Both the position numbers and the translations under genes were made by a program. From Funneliformis mosseae (Eukaryota > Glomeromycota > Glomeromycetes > Glomerales > Glomeraceae), in contig CAJVPP010000017.1 of the NCBI GenBank assembly GCA_910592005.1, positions 1-64,000 of the forward strand: DNA of 64,000 nucleotides, read 5' to 3'. Below, piece after piece: positions 24,423-38,200 of the stretch (positions are counted from its first letter, which is position 1; every line of letters starts with the position of its first letter). A model generated the notes under the pieces. That model was not told the origin of the DNA and searched no databases. It saw only the letters and a list, made by a program, of their open reading frames with translations.

Positions 24423-27400
24423 CTTTCTTATATATAATTAGATGAACGTTCAAATAAATACAGTATATAGATGAAAAATCTTGTGCTTAGGTCTCGACTT
24501 TTTTTTTTAAAAAAAACATTCAAATTTACCAAATACCAATTGATGTATATTTTTTTTTTTTTTTTTGATTATTTCATATATAAATAAATTTACTTTTTAA
24601 ATAAATTAGTTTTAAATATCCATTGGTGTCACGCAAATGACCCTAACCCCAATGACACGTAATGTGACAAATATGACGTCGAAAAAATTATCAATATAAA
24701 AAAAAATTTTTAATTTTTTATATATAAAATCGTAGAGTATGCATTAATTTTATAAATATAATAAGGTAATTCATAAGATAAAAATTTGTAATCTTAAAAA
24801 ATGTTGATTTTTTCTATTCATCAATATAATATATAAAATTTATCAAAGAAAAATTCTCGTTATATAATTTATTAAGAAATTTTATAGTAAAATAATTTAA
24901 TTAGTATGGATTTTTAAAAGAAATTTAATATAATTTTAAAATTGAATTGTTTTAAAACTTCTATAACTTAAAATATCTATTAATAAAAAATATATTTAAC
25001 TATATTTTTTTATTAATAATAATTATATTTTAAAATAATATGATATTTTATTAAAAAAATTAATACTTTTTTTTAAAATTTGCAAGCAATTTATTTGCTA
25101 ACAATCTAAATAATAACTAAAAATATAAGACTTTGTAATAGAAATACATATAGTAACGTGATGAAGATAAAATAATCATATATATTTATTAACTTATTAG
25201 TATTAATAAAGATCAATATTTATTTATAAAAAGGATTTATAGATTAAGGGTATAATAACTAAAATACATAGGTTTAGCAATTTAAAAAGTGTTAAAATAA
25301 AGAATAGATTTAATTAATAATTCATATCTTAAACTATAACTTGATATTATTTTAAACTACATCTTAATTAAGGTTAAAACTATTCTATTTATAATATATT
25401 TATGATTGATGTAGTATTTCTAATTATACAAACTCAATATTTTATAATAATTTTAATATAATTAATTAAACTAATTATTTTATTGACTAAAAAAATTAAT
25501 ATATCAATTTTTTTTCTTAAATTATAATCATTCTATATTTTCTATACTGACAGTATTATCAGTAAAATGATCTTTATATTATATTAATCTGATCAGATAA
25601 CTAATTTAGATGTTTTATTAATAATATCAAATAATATGATTTTTAAATTAAAATATGTTTAGATTTAATATTAATTATTTTTATTTTTATTTTTAGTTCT
25701 TTTTCTTTTCAATTACAAAGATTCTATATCTTTATAGGTTTATTTTAAAATATTTTTTCATAAAATTTAAAATTAATAATAAAATATTATCATAACCAAA
25801 ATAATTATATCAATTATAATTATTATTAATAAAACATATAATTATATTAAATTGTTATTATATTATATAATTATAATTTAAAATCAAATTTATCAAAATA
25901 TATTTTTGAATACTAAATAACTGATAGTGAATATAGAATTATTTATAAAGACTAATTATATTTTATAAAATTTTTTTAATTTAATTATCAAATAAAAATA
26001 GTATAATATTATTATCACATTCTGAAGGTTACTATTTATTATTATAAATTACTTTAAAAATAAATTTTACTTAAGCTAAACCTTTAGAAATTTAACTAAC
26101 AAATTTAAATAGAATGATAACTTTTAGTCATAAGATTATCAGATCCTATTTTTACTATACCATACTATATTTGAATCATTATAATCTTTATCTATTATCA
26201 AAAGATTTAATGATAAAATAATCTTATAAAACTTATACCTTAAAAATTATCATTAATCTATATAGAATTAAAAGATAAGTAATTATTATATTTATATCAT
26301 CAAATTTATTCAGGAATTGAATCTAACTTTTAACTAAATAAAAATTCAACCAAATTGATATTAGATCTGCAATATTTTTTATATTATTAATAATCTAATT
26401 TTTTAATGATTGGTTATTACTTTCTTACAAAATAAAAATTTCTATTATTTAAAGATATTAGATAATATAATAATAAATTTTTTATTATATATACTATTAT
26501 TATATTTTAAAAAGATCTTTGATTATAAATAGAAAGTTATTAGAATTACAGTCATAATAGTATTACATCAAATTTCTTTCTTTATTATATATATAAATAT
26601 TTAATAAATTAAAAATTGTTATATATATTCTAATATTTTTCTTTTAAAAATATGAATAAAATATTAGATAATTTATTATTATAAAATTTTTTTAATTAAA
26701 TTATTATATATTTATTAATTTATATTTTATTTTACTAAATAGTAATAAAAAATTAAATTTAGTAAATAGAATAAATTTTTTTAAAGTAAATTCATTTTTA
26801 CATTATAAACTATATATAAATTATTTTTATTATCTTAATGAAACTTATCTATAAAGTAATCATAATATTTAAGATACTATATTTTAGATATATTTATTTA
26901 TTTTAATCAATTTATTAACTATAATATTTTAATTAAAAATGTATTAATTATAATAAGAATGAATTTAGAATCTGAAGAAATACAACCTAAAAATATGTGA
27001 ATCTTTGATTTAAAAAGAAAATTAATTTTAAAAAAAAAATGATTGCAATATATAATAAATACCATATCACAAGTTAAAATATCTCAAATATTTGAAGATT
27101 TTGAACTTTATATCTAGGTATATTATATAGACAGTACATATCAGATACTATATATAGGAAGTATAAAATTTTAAAATATTAGAGGTATTTGCTGTTTATA
27201 ATATTCAGATACTTTAAATTATACTAATAAATAATTAATATGTATAATATATCAAAATTGTAATTATATCAATATAAATTAAAAAATTTTTTTCATTTAA
27301 ATATTTTTCTACTATTGTTTAAATATTTCATTAAATAAATAGCTTATTTTAATCCCTATTTATTTAAAATGATACATGTGAATTATTTTTATTTTTATTT

Positions 27401-28772
27401 TATAAAGCAAACTATTAAAATAGTTATTATTGATAAGAAGTAAAATAAAAAGCACAAAACTATTTATTACAAAAAAAGGTAATAATGAAATGTAAGAAAG
27501 GAGTTAATAGCAGCACATTTTTTAGAAAATAATGAAAATAATAAATGTGAAACTGTTAGAAACTTTGATATTTAACCTAAACAAGTGAGAAAATAGAATA
27601 ATAATAAAGTAAAATTACTGGCAATTGTATCTTATATTATCAAACTTTATCCAGATAAATCTGTTAAATATTCAAGTTTGAAAAATGATTTATATGTGTA
27701 AATTTATAAAGAAAAAGTAATAAAAATATTGTTATCAGAAAAGTGATTATTAATAGTCATTTTTTTTTTAAAAAAATCAAAAATTTTTAGCAGATCATCT
27801 AGCTATTTCATCTTTTTAGAAGACTAAAGTTAAAATTAAGCTTAAAAAAACTTTTTTATAAAACTTTATTTATCACAATAAGAAAAAGCTGTATCAGTAA
27901 AATTTCTATTTTGTGGTTTTGCAATACAATAATTTATCAAGTAAAAATTTGCCTGCAAAACCATTGAAGAGATAAGTTATATATACAGTATATTAAAATT
28001 TTTATTGCAACCTTTTACTCACCTATGGAATATTAGGTAGGGGACCTCCACGAACATAGTTCCAAAGCGCATAAGGGCATATAAGTTATCCATGTTAAGA
28101 ATTCAGTTCAGAGCAACGAATCCGACGAAGGAAAAGTTTGAGGTAATAGATATCTAGGTCGCGTTGTTGAACTTAAGAGGAAAATTTTCGATTTCTAATT
28201 TTAAGAAAGAAAATATAATTCAAACTTTTTAATGCACAGGTAGCGTTCCGCAATATGAGCCATGGAAAATACACTCTATAAATAGTTAATTTTTTTTTTT
28301 GAGAAATGGGAATTTGTTTAAAGTTTATTTTTAGTACAAAATAACAAAACTGTAATATGAATGATATAAAGATTTTCTTTTCGCCACGTCTAACTTTAAT
28401 AACGTTAACAATATGATTTTAAATCCTAACTTTAAAGATTTAAAAAAAGACTTTGACGTGTTAGTCCATGACCCATATTAAAAATTTAGTTATTGGTTGT
28501 AGTTGCTGTAAGTAGTAGCAAAGTATGATTGATGTAGGGGTTCGATGAAAGTATCACCCATTTATCAAGGCGTTGCTAAACTTAAATTTAAGTAATTTAT
28601 CTGTATAATAATATAAGCACGCGTGTGCATGAATAGGATTTTGTTTTTGTGCTTATATATAAATCACGTGGAAAAAGTATTGGCAAATAAAAAGGGCAAT
28701 TTTTAATAACGTGAAGTTTTTCCTTTTAAAAAAACATTTTCCCAACACTTCCTCGTCTTTTGTGCTTGCTTA
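24423..28772. other. AT-rich desert with transposon remains
   Basis: From about 24,640 to 28,020 the sequence is almost only A and T, with stops in all frames. One remnant can still be read: the pogo N-terminus at 27,480-27,750. The 28,020-28,770 part has ordinary composition and should contain the promoter of the small gene that starts at 28,773; a TATA-like TTATATATAAATC lies at about 28,653-28,665. Confidence 0.65.
27480..27750 (+). pseudogene. Pogo-type transposase relic, N-terminal HTH
   Basis: Plus-strand reading gives ELIAAHFLENNENNKCETV, then RNFDI-stop-PKQVRK-stop, then KLYPDKSVKYSSLKNDLYV. This is the order seen in HTH_CENPB N-termini of pogo transposases (FDIQPKQVRDW, then a YPGRSAKYP-like motif). 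The stops stand where the family has Gln and Trp, as expected from CAA to TAA and TGG to TAG changes. The rest of the element has decayed past recognition. Confidence 0.6.
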
Positions 28773-29616
28773 ATGTCTCACGTCCCAGAACAAGATAATC
28801 GTGAGTCTTTTTTGTGAATGTTCTATTATTTTTCCAAGTTCTTTATGTACTTATGGTTTACTCCCACAGAACCAACTCTACGCGACTTTTACAATGCTAC
28901 ACAAAAAAAATCTGAAGAATATCATGCTTGTTTAACTACTACTATATATGGCGAAACATATTTGGACCCAGAAAAAGTTAAAGCTAGAGGTTTTGATATA
29001 AACGAGTAAGTGATTTATCAACTTTGCTTTTTTGATCTCTTTTCTTATGTGTCTATTACTACAGAGCAATTGAGGTAGGGAATGAAATGATCAGATTGTC
29101 AGGGGAATGGTTTGATAAAACAACAAAAGAGAAAGGATTTCACACTATGTTCAAGGAATTTATTGATCAAGCGTAAGTTGGCATCTTAATTACAAAACGA
29201 AATCACAAGTAGAAATTAATACCATCTGTTTTAATAGTCTGCCACAATTTGTAAATAAAAGATCGAATTTTTCGAGTTTTGATGATTTGTATGACTTCAC
29301 AAAGAAAGAAAAGAAGGGAAATAAGGATAATAAAAAGCTATCAAAAAAGGTATTTTTTTATTTAATTTACTTATTAAATAATTGATATTTAGTGATGATG
29401 TCGTTGACTCTTTTATACATTCAGAAAATTCGTTCTTTAATGAACAAAGCTTCATATCTTGTGGGCCGTAAAATCAAACTTGAAGATAAATTATATGTCA
29501 AAGTCATTGCCGTAAAGACGAACGATGACGGTGTATTTTTGGAGGTGGAGGAAAAAGTGGGAGATAAATTGGAATATTATGAAATTATGTATCAACAAGA
29601 TATGGTTGGATTATAA
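28773..29616 (+). CDS. Small conserved-looking protein of unknown function, 191 aa
   Basis: Five exons: 28773-28800, 28870-29005, 29065-29172, 29238-29349 and 29425-29616. All borders are GT-AG and in phase, total 576 bases with stop TAA. The start MSHVPEQD is the first ATG in the leading exon. I do not recognise the family. The protein is soluble and charged. Its middle is helical, with IEVGNEMIRLSGEWFDKTT-like amphipathic character. A Lys-rich linker KKEKKGNKDNKK (about residues 119-130) follows. A C-terminal piece starting GRKIKLEDKLYVKVIAV looks like a small beta-barrel (SH3/KOW-like alternation). No signal peptide or membrane segment is seen. Consistent splicing and balanced codon use in an otherwise AT-rich area argue for a real gene. 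Confidence 0.7.
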
Positions 29617-32290
29617 AATTTTTTATATTTTTTCATAGACGTAAATAATCTTGATATAATTCGGGTCATAAAATATTCTTGCCAAAAAAATTTCGATATA
29701 GCTGATTTTAGTTGCAAACCCTACTAATTAAAAGTTTTAAAGTCACGGTACAAGTGTTTTTTTTTTTACAAATATTTAGAATTCCTTTTTATAGACATAG
29801 AAAATAAAAATTGGTTGCTTTAATTACTAAATGTAATGGCTATAATTTAGGAATATGAAAATAATTATTTGAAAATTAATATGAGAATTAGTTATTATAA
29901 CGAAGTAGAGATATAATAAAGCTTGCTGCATCGCTATAAATTTATTTATAAACCCTTTTATGATTCTTAAGTATAGATTAAAAGAAATTTTGACATATTT
30001 TTAACAATATTTACAAAAAATGCTCTTTTACAATTCTTAAATTCTTGGAATTCTCTTGTCTCGTTCAGATTGTATTATTAAGAATTTTTTTTTACAAGAT
30101 GAAATATTTAAAAAGTTCGAGTTATTGCACAGGAACAATAGAAAAAAAATCAAGTGTGCGTGATGCCTTTTCAAGTTTATATAATATAATAAATCCTAAA
30201 AAAGCTCTACATTATTTGTTAACATTTTATATCACTTCAGTAAAAAACTAAAAAGATTACATCCAAAGATAAACTTTTTCCCCCACAACTTACTTATCCA
30301 ATAAACACCATATGCTTTGTCAAGTAAGTATCAGGTCCTGCTCCGCGGTGGAAAATCGTTATTATTCATCGTCTGCATTGATTACAAAGGTTGAAGATTT
30401 GTGAATACAGGTTCTTCTCATGCATAAGGGAAGATTGCTACGAAAACAGATTTTTGACTAAAAATTAAGATTTTTATTACTTCCTATATTCCATTTTTCA
30501 TGCTCAAAAAGGTACTAACGACATAGTTTGTTATAATCATCCGAAATTTTCCGAGTTGTGATGTGCATGAGACATTATATTCACAGATGAACTTTATAAC
30601 AATTATGCCATCCTTCCAGACAAATTTTTATGGATTCTTCTTACTGATAGAGATAAGTAAAAGGAATATAAGCAACGTAAAATATGAAGTTGTATAGTGC
30701 ACAAATGAACCAAAGGATCAAATTAACTTACAATAGTTTGAGCCCTGAGATCTCGATAATAAATGGTTTGAATACTAGGGTCACTTCCTCCAGCATCTGG
30801 GTTGAAATTTGGGCAAAAAACTTACAGACCCAGAACTGGATTTGATATGCTACCGCGTTCTTCGTTTCGAGAAACAATTGATAGGAGATATATTATTTTA
30901 AACCTTTGATTATAGCTACTCCATCGCACATACGGTTTTTCCATCACTTTAAAGTGCCTAATTTTTGTGAGAGTCTCGATTTCGTAGTATTTTGATGATT
31001 CATAAATAAATTTCTTAGTTTAAATCCACGTTCTCAAGATCGTTGAGAAATTGGATGGTAGAGAAGGGTTGGGATGATTTGTATTTTTAAGTGGACGACA
31101 ATTAAAAGAACGAACCACAATTGCCAAAAATTGGGAATTACTCTTGTATATCATGACACTCGTTGTTGGATGAATATTAGACATCATTTAAGTTCTCCTT
31201 TCCTCCATCAAAAGAATTTTATCCAAGTGGTTTTAAACAAAAGGTATTTCACAAATATGTTTTTGTTTTTTTTTAAAGGATAAAAACTCGTGTGACTTAC
31301 TAACTTCTTGCGTAATGCAATCAAATTATAAATACCCTTGTGTTTTCCTCTTTTAGATAAAAATACCTCTTTATTTCACAATTTTAGTTGAAACTAATTG
31401 CAGCATATCAAAAATATAAGCGCCTTATAAAAAATAGAATTCTATACTACTCATTAAAGTGAAACTGTAAACTTTACTGATGTAGTAAATTTTAAACAAT
31501 TATGTAAAAAGTTATTTTTAGAGAGAATACACTTTACAATTGTACTTATTTTATTATTAAATGATCAGTCATTATAGTTGATTAAAATAAGAATCAATAT
31601 ATTATAATCATCTCCTTTTTTATTATTTTAATGGGAATTGTATACATTTAATCTCTTTTAAAGGAATCCCTTCCTATGTCATAAAAGTTCCATGCAACTG
31701 AGAAATAAAATAAAGAACCCAACCAAATTTCTTTGATCGCAAATTTGATTGTTATTGTGATCAACACACTGCGCAGTGTTGTACATGGGACAATGTCCCG
31801 CCAAATTTTAATGTCCCCGTCCCAAATGTTCCAATGTTCCCAATGACTACGCTGGCCTTTACGGTATATATACGTAAACATTAAGAAATTTTTCGCCTCA
31901 TATTATTTATCATCGAGTGATGTAAAGGAAGATTCGACCTTATCAATATAATATGTCATTTATGATAATTACCAAATGATTACTTTCCCAAAGTATATGA
32001 CAAAAACATTTAATCATTTATCCCAACAATTGAAAAATTTTCCGAACAATCGTGGGAATTCCAGTCACATAAATTTTCATGTGTGTGTGAACTTTATGTA
32101 ATAGTTTTCCAAGAGAAAAAGACGAGTTTGATTGTTCTACATATGTTGATAAATTATTTAAAAATCAATCAACCTGCGGTGTGTAGGTAAAAAAAAAAAA
32201 AAAAAATTCTTATAAAAAGACAGATTATTCTTTAAAGTAGAAATTTTCCTTCAACCGTCAAATCTTTTTAGTCGGTTAAATTATATCACT
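29617..32290. other. Intergenic region, upstream of giant gene B
   Basis: No confident gene. On the minus strand at about 30,735-30,880 one frame reads NPVLGL-stop-VFCPNFNPDAGG, then SDPSIQTIYYRDLRAQTI. This looks like coding remains, but I cannot name it. A GC-rich patch with a palindrome lies at 31,763-31,860. The promoter of gene B is expected in the last few hundred bases; none of its elements is evident. Confidence 0.45.
31764..31860. repeat. Palindrome and GGGACA-type repeat patch
   Basis: ACACTGCGCAGTGT (about 31767-31780) is a perfect 14-base palindrome. It is followed by GTTGTACATGGGACAATGTCCCGCC and several TGTCCC/TTCCCAATGTTCCC motifs in both orientations. The patch is much more GC-rich than its surroundings and resembles one end of a small DNA transposon (hAT-like CAGTGTTG end). 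No matching second end was found. Confidence 0.35.
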
Positions 32291-35200
32291 ATGCACATTG
32301 TTAATTCTTCCCAAGCTTCTGATGATTTTGGTAAGAATTTTATATCAAGGCAATGTATATATCAGAAAGCATGACATAAAGTGACTAATTTTCTTAATTC
32401 CTTCTGTATTTTTCAAAAAAAAAAATAAAAATAAAAAAATAAGAATTTCAAGAAGATACAAATGGTTCGACCGTATTCATCAATCCGTGTGAAGGAACTC
32501 CTTTAGCGCAGCAGCCAATCAGGATCGAACCTAACGACCATCAAAATATAAATGAAGCAAATTTGCCTCAATTAATGACCGATAACGCAGCAAACAGACA
32601 ATCACCAATTGACCCATGTCAACGGGATTCGAATCTTTTACAAAAATCGGTAGAACAAGTAACTGAGATTTCGGAACAAGCTCAAACTGCCAATTCACTT
32701 TCACAAAATTTAAGTGAAATTATGAATACGAAACTCACTGTCGTTAACAACACGCAAAGATCGGAATCGATCCAAGCTCAAAATAAACAAACTTCTGATA
32801 ATTTGCTTTTTCATAATTTATCATCTGACACTAAAGATAAGCAAATGTCGGAATCTTTTAGGTCTTCAGACAAAAATATCGAGTTTCAATTTATGAATTT
32901 AAACCTTTTTTCTGGTGATTCTTCTCAACCATCTCAACATTCTCACCATGATCAACAATTAGAAAATGCAATTACAACTGGTTTCGAACAAATAATGAAT
33001 TCGAGCATATTTGCTAATATACAAAAAGGAATTTCTACTCAGTCTCAATCTGATGAATCATTTGAATTGACGTCAGATCAAGATGCTATCCGAAAAAAAC
33101 CAACTAATGAAATTCCTAGGATGGAAACAAATTTTGGGAATGATATTGAGAGCAGAATTGATCCAAAGGAAAATATCCGCAAAGTTCTCAAAAATAATAA
33201 ATATCATTCGCTTAATTCCAAACATGGTAAAGATTTAGCTGAATATATTCCCGGCTTTTATCGTTTATTAGACTTATGCAAAGATGATGGATCAAATGGC
33301 CTAGGTACGTTCCTTTATATGATCTGTGTTATTTAAATATGATATGTATTATGAAATTTCACTCGATGTATTTTATAATTCTATAGTGGATAAAATAATT
33401 ATATCCAAAGAGTCTTTAAAGAAACTATGCAATGATATGGTTCCATCAAGTTTCAAGTCTATCTCTGAAATTAATTATACTAAATTGAATTCAATTTCTA
33501 TCCGTCTTATTGGATGTTACGGAAACCATACTTTAATTGCAAAACTCTTGTTAAATCAAGGTGTCATTAATCAACAAATGTATGTGGTTTATGAAATATA
33601 TACATTCCATTTACTGTAATTGGATTTTAACTTAATCATTTTTTTTTTTTTTTTTATTTAGACATGATTTTCTTACAGAATCGCAATCATCTGTAAATAA
33701 TCCTTCTTTACGTCCTGGTATTTATTTATTGGTAGTGAATCCAGATTTAGGTTTAGTCATTCATTGGCCTGAAGAAGGATGTTACGAGGAAAATGCTTCT
33801 TCGCAACGTAAAAAGAATATGACTAATCTACATAGGTATACAATTTGTTAAACTGTTTTGATTATCAATAATCTTTATTGACATTTTATCAATTCATAGA
33901 TATTTGACAAAGCTTACTGATCATCAACTTTGCTTTATGAGCGATAAAGATCTGGAAAGTTTTGACTGGAAATTAGACAAACCCGATGATGATTCAGACG
34001 ACGACGAAGTGAGTTATGAGTATGAAGTCAAGAAAAGTCAAGAAGAACAGGAAAAATTCATAATCTATCCCGGATTTAAGGTTTTAATTTTTCTTTATAT
34101 TAATTAGCGTATGTATCGAAACATTTCTTTTAACTGGATAATCAAATTTTCAAGATGAATTTATCTAATAAAACCAAAACCGAAATAAATAACACCACTC
34201 AAGATGAAATACCGTTATATCCAATCGGTACTTGATTTATTCTATATATTTGAATTTTTAATTCCGCCTGCATTCGTATTATAAAGATAACAATTTTATT
34301 TTTTTTTTTTAAAAAAACAAAAATTAGTGGTTGAATCAACTACAAATCAATCTTTCGTTACTCGAAAGTTAATGAAAACAGCAAAAACATTAAATAAATC
34401 GCATGCTAATTTTTTTGAATACTCATTTTCGAATGAACTTCTTAAAAAACTTGAGGGACATAGCTTATTTATTTGTCGTGAATCAATGAATATGAAGCAA
34501 TTGGAGATCCTGGTAAAATATGGATTTGAGAAGGAAAATGAACTTTTAAAACCATTCTATAATGCAATAAAAAATGAAAAGTCATTAATGGAAAAGAAAA
34601 AAGAACAAGAAAAGGATATAGTGAAAGAAGATGCAGAAATTCTTACTAGAATGATGTGGAAGAAATTAAAAGATTCTTATAGGTATTTTAATAACATAAA
34701 TAACGAAAATAAATATCTTAAATATAATTATTAATTATTATTTTTATCACTTAGTTCATTTGAAGGATCGATCGATAGCAATACCACACCACATGAAATT
34801 GGAGATGACGGTAACGTATTTTATGATTGATCAAAGGTTTGAATAATCTAAAACTGATGCTTTATGTAAAATTCTTTAGATATCAAAAGAATTCAAGATA
34901 AATATCCCGATATCGAAGCGAAGATAAACGAAAAAGTTAAAATAAATTCCGTTGAATGGCGTAAACTGAAAAAAAGATTTGTTTTAGCCTATATTACTAC
35001 TCAACAGGTTTTTAACATCTCTGACTTGAATTCTGAACAAAAACAAGAAATGACAAAGTCAGGGATCCAAGCATTTTACGAATTGTTCAATGACAAAGAG
35101 AATGATACATATAAGCTTGTAAAAAATTATGAGCGTCAATCACGTGGTTTTTTTTATTCTTTATTGTCCAAGTTTACGACAAGTATTCAAGATTCGTATA

Positions 35201-38200
35201 TTAATAAATTAGATCAATGTTGTAGAGATTATGTGCTTAAAAAATCAGACACTGAATTCGTTCAGGAGCTTAAGTCATATTTTGGGGATTTTACCGATAT
35301 ACAGTCAAATGTGGTAACCGCTTTCCACAATGAATACCAGAAATGGAGAAAGGATACTTTTCCAAGTAATATTAAAGAGATAATACCCAAATTTTCCTTT
35401 AAAGAATTAAATGATAAGTTAAGCCACGAACTCTCGCAAGCGAATAAAGAAATTGAGGTTCGTGAATTTGAAAGGATATGTAGCGAATTGGAAAATAAAT
35501 ATCGTGATGGGTGAGTCATATTATGTTAAATTAACTTCACATCATCTTTAAATTTATCATTTAACTTTATTCTTGCAATTCTTATATTTAGACCTCTGTG
35601 TTTAAACATATTAAATGTTACGGGTAATTTATTATAATAAATTATCATTATTGATATATAATATATAATTCAATCTCTTTTTCTCTTTTTTTTTTTAAAA
35701 AAAAAAAATCTGTAGAATATAGTAATAGCTATTCTCGCAGTAAATCTTTTCGATTAAATTTTGAATTTGAGACCACTCAACCAAATCAATTGCAGATATC
35801 CATTTACGAAACTTCATTAGATCAATCAGATACCTTACAAATTCAAAATGACGGGCTTCATATACCTAATTTGCATCCAAATAATCAATATGGAACTACC
35901 TTTCAGATAGATCCTGCGATTTATGATTTCAAGTAATAATGCTTTACTTTTTCTCAAAAAAAAAAAAAAAAAAAAATTAAATATAAATTCTAAATTACAG
36001 GAAAATATCTCAATTGGATAATCGCAAATTTCTTCTCGTGCTTTACAATAAGAAATCACGAAAAATCGAAATATTCTTTGGTTCTTCCCAACACATAATA
36101 CAAACTTTCAAGACGAATAAACCTTTTAAATATCTGAATACAGATGAAAATTTTCTTATTGCGATTAATGAGCCAAAAGAATTAATTGCTATATATCGAT
36201 ATACAGAAAATGATATTGTGGTAAGCAGATATTCTTTGGTGATTTATATAAATTTTTAAATCTAATTTTATTAACTGTTTAAATAGTTAGATGTGTATGC
36301 CTTATATGACGGTCAAACACATTTTTATGCGCGAAATTCAAATATTCAATTGTTACAGTGGTATAATAATACGGTTCCAAATCTGCAGTATTTCTTTTTT
36401 ATTAAAAATACCGAAGAACTCTGCTTTGTTGAGAAAAGTGGTAGAGCGCGTATTTTTAACCTTGTAAATAAGCAATTTCGACCAGCGGTTTGCAAACTTC
36501 CATCCAATACCTCAAATGTCTTAAGTTCACCCGATGGCTCATGCATTGTAGCATTCGTAAAAGAAAACTTGGAAAAAAATATGGTAAACATTGATAGTGT
36601 TGATAGTAGTATTACTACTGATGATGAGAGTGACTATGATTCAGTTATTACTGATGAAGAACAACAACAGGATGATTCCGTTAAAGACGGTAACATTAAA
36701 GAAATATGCCGTGCTTATGTTTATTTTGGCGCGAATTTTGGAGACTCTGTTAGCAAAGGTTTGTAATTTTGTTGTCGTATATGTTCTAGCTTTAAATTTC
36801 TAATAAAACTCGTTATTATTTATCTTATAGTTGTTGATTTACCAACTTCTCTTCAATCCTTGGAGTTCCTACAATTTACTTGTATCAACAAAATACAAAC
36901 TCATTTGACGTCATTTGATTTACAAAGTGGATCTTACAATTCCGCAATAGTTAAAATCACCCTTGAAAAGACTCAATATCGTTTCCAAGAACGAATGCAA
37001 AAGAAGTCACTTGGACTTGCAAAATTAATTGATTCTCCTAGAAAAAATGTCAATTATACTATCATTGAAGGAAGGGACACACATTTTGAACAAATTGTTC
37101 GTAATGGAGAATTCATTGTATTAATGGGAGAAAAATTTAATGTGATTGAAGTTCTTTCTAGCACAAAGTTGAAAGTTGGAAGAAATTTTAAAAGTGGATT
37201 TGATGATTGGATGGAATTCCGTATTGAACCAAAGACAAAATTAAATGGCCTCATTGATGCTTATAAATTAATGTTTGAAAAATATCCGGTTGAAAGTTGT
37301 ATCGATTCTGCACAAAATCGTCCTCTGAGTTTAAAAATCGTTCTCAATGACGAAGTTGACGACGAAAAAATCGAAGAATTCGGCGAAAAATTTGAAGAAT
37401 ATATTTCTGAAACTTTTGAGAATTTGAAACGTTCTACAAAAAAACCTGCAACAATTTTAAAAAAATTTTCTTTATCAATCACTACTTTCCAAGTCCTTGA
37501 TATTAAAAATGTGAAATTTCAAAAGAAATTTTCATTAGCATATGAAATAGGAGAATGGATCATTCAATTATGTTGTCTAATTCCAATACAAATTGCTGTT
37601 GCAAGAAACAATTTATTTCAACCTCTTAAAGATGGATTATCTTCAAATGATATCGAACTTGATGACGGTTATGGTGGTCATGTGGAAGGCATAGCAAAAA
37701 ACATTTCTTTTGGATGGTATGAGGGGATTTTCAGGCATTTTGGCGATAAAAAAGTGAAAGTTGTTTCTAGTATGGGTGAACAATCTTGCGGAAAATCATT
37801 CATGTTGAACCATCTTGTTGGAACTACCTTTGACGGCTCCGCAATGGTAAATATCAAACCTCATTTAAATTTTTTTATCTCTTTTTAAAATAAATGACCA
37901 AATTAATATTCATTTCAGCGTTGCACTGAAGGTGTATGGATGTCACTGGGTAATAAACATTTTTTGCTTCTCGTCTTAAAGTGAAATATTAACTCAATTT
38001 ATTTCTTTTTCCTATATAGTAAATACCAAGCAGTGCATTTATGTCGCACTCGATTTTGAAGGTTTAAAATCTCTCGAGAGAACTCCTCAAGAGGGTCAGT
38101 ATATACTATTTTATTGTTTTTTACTATCATGAAATTGCGTATTAACGAAGATATTCATTCTTTTTTTTTTTTAGATTTATTTTTAACACTTTTTAATACA

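Noticed and set aside
24645..24655. CCCTAACCC, resembling the fungal telomere unit
   Set aside because: A single copy, expected by chance.
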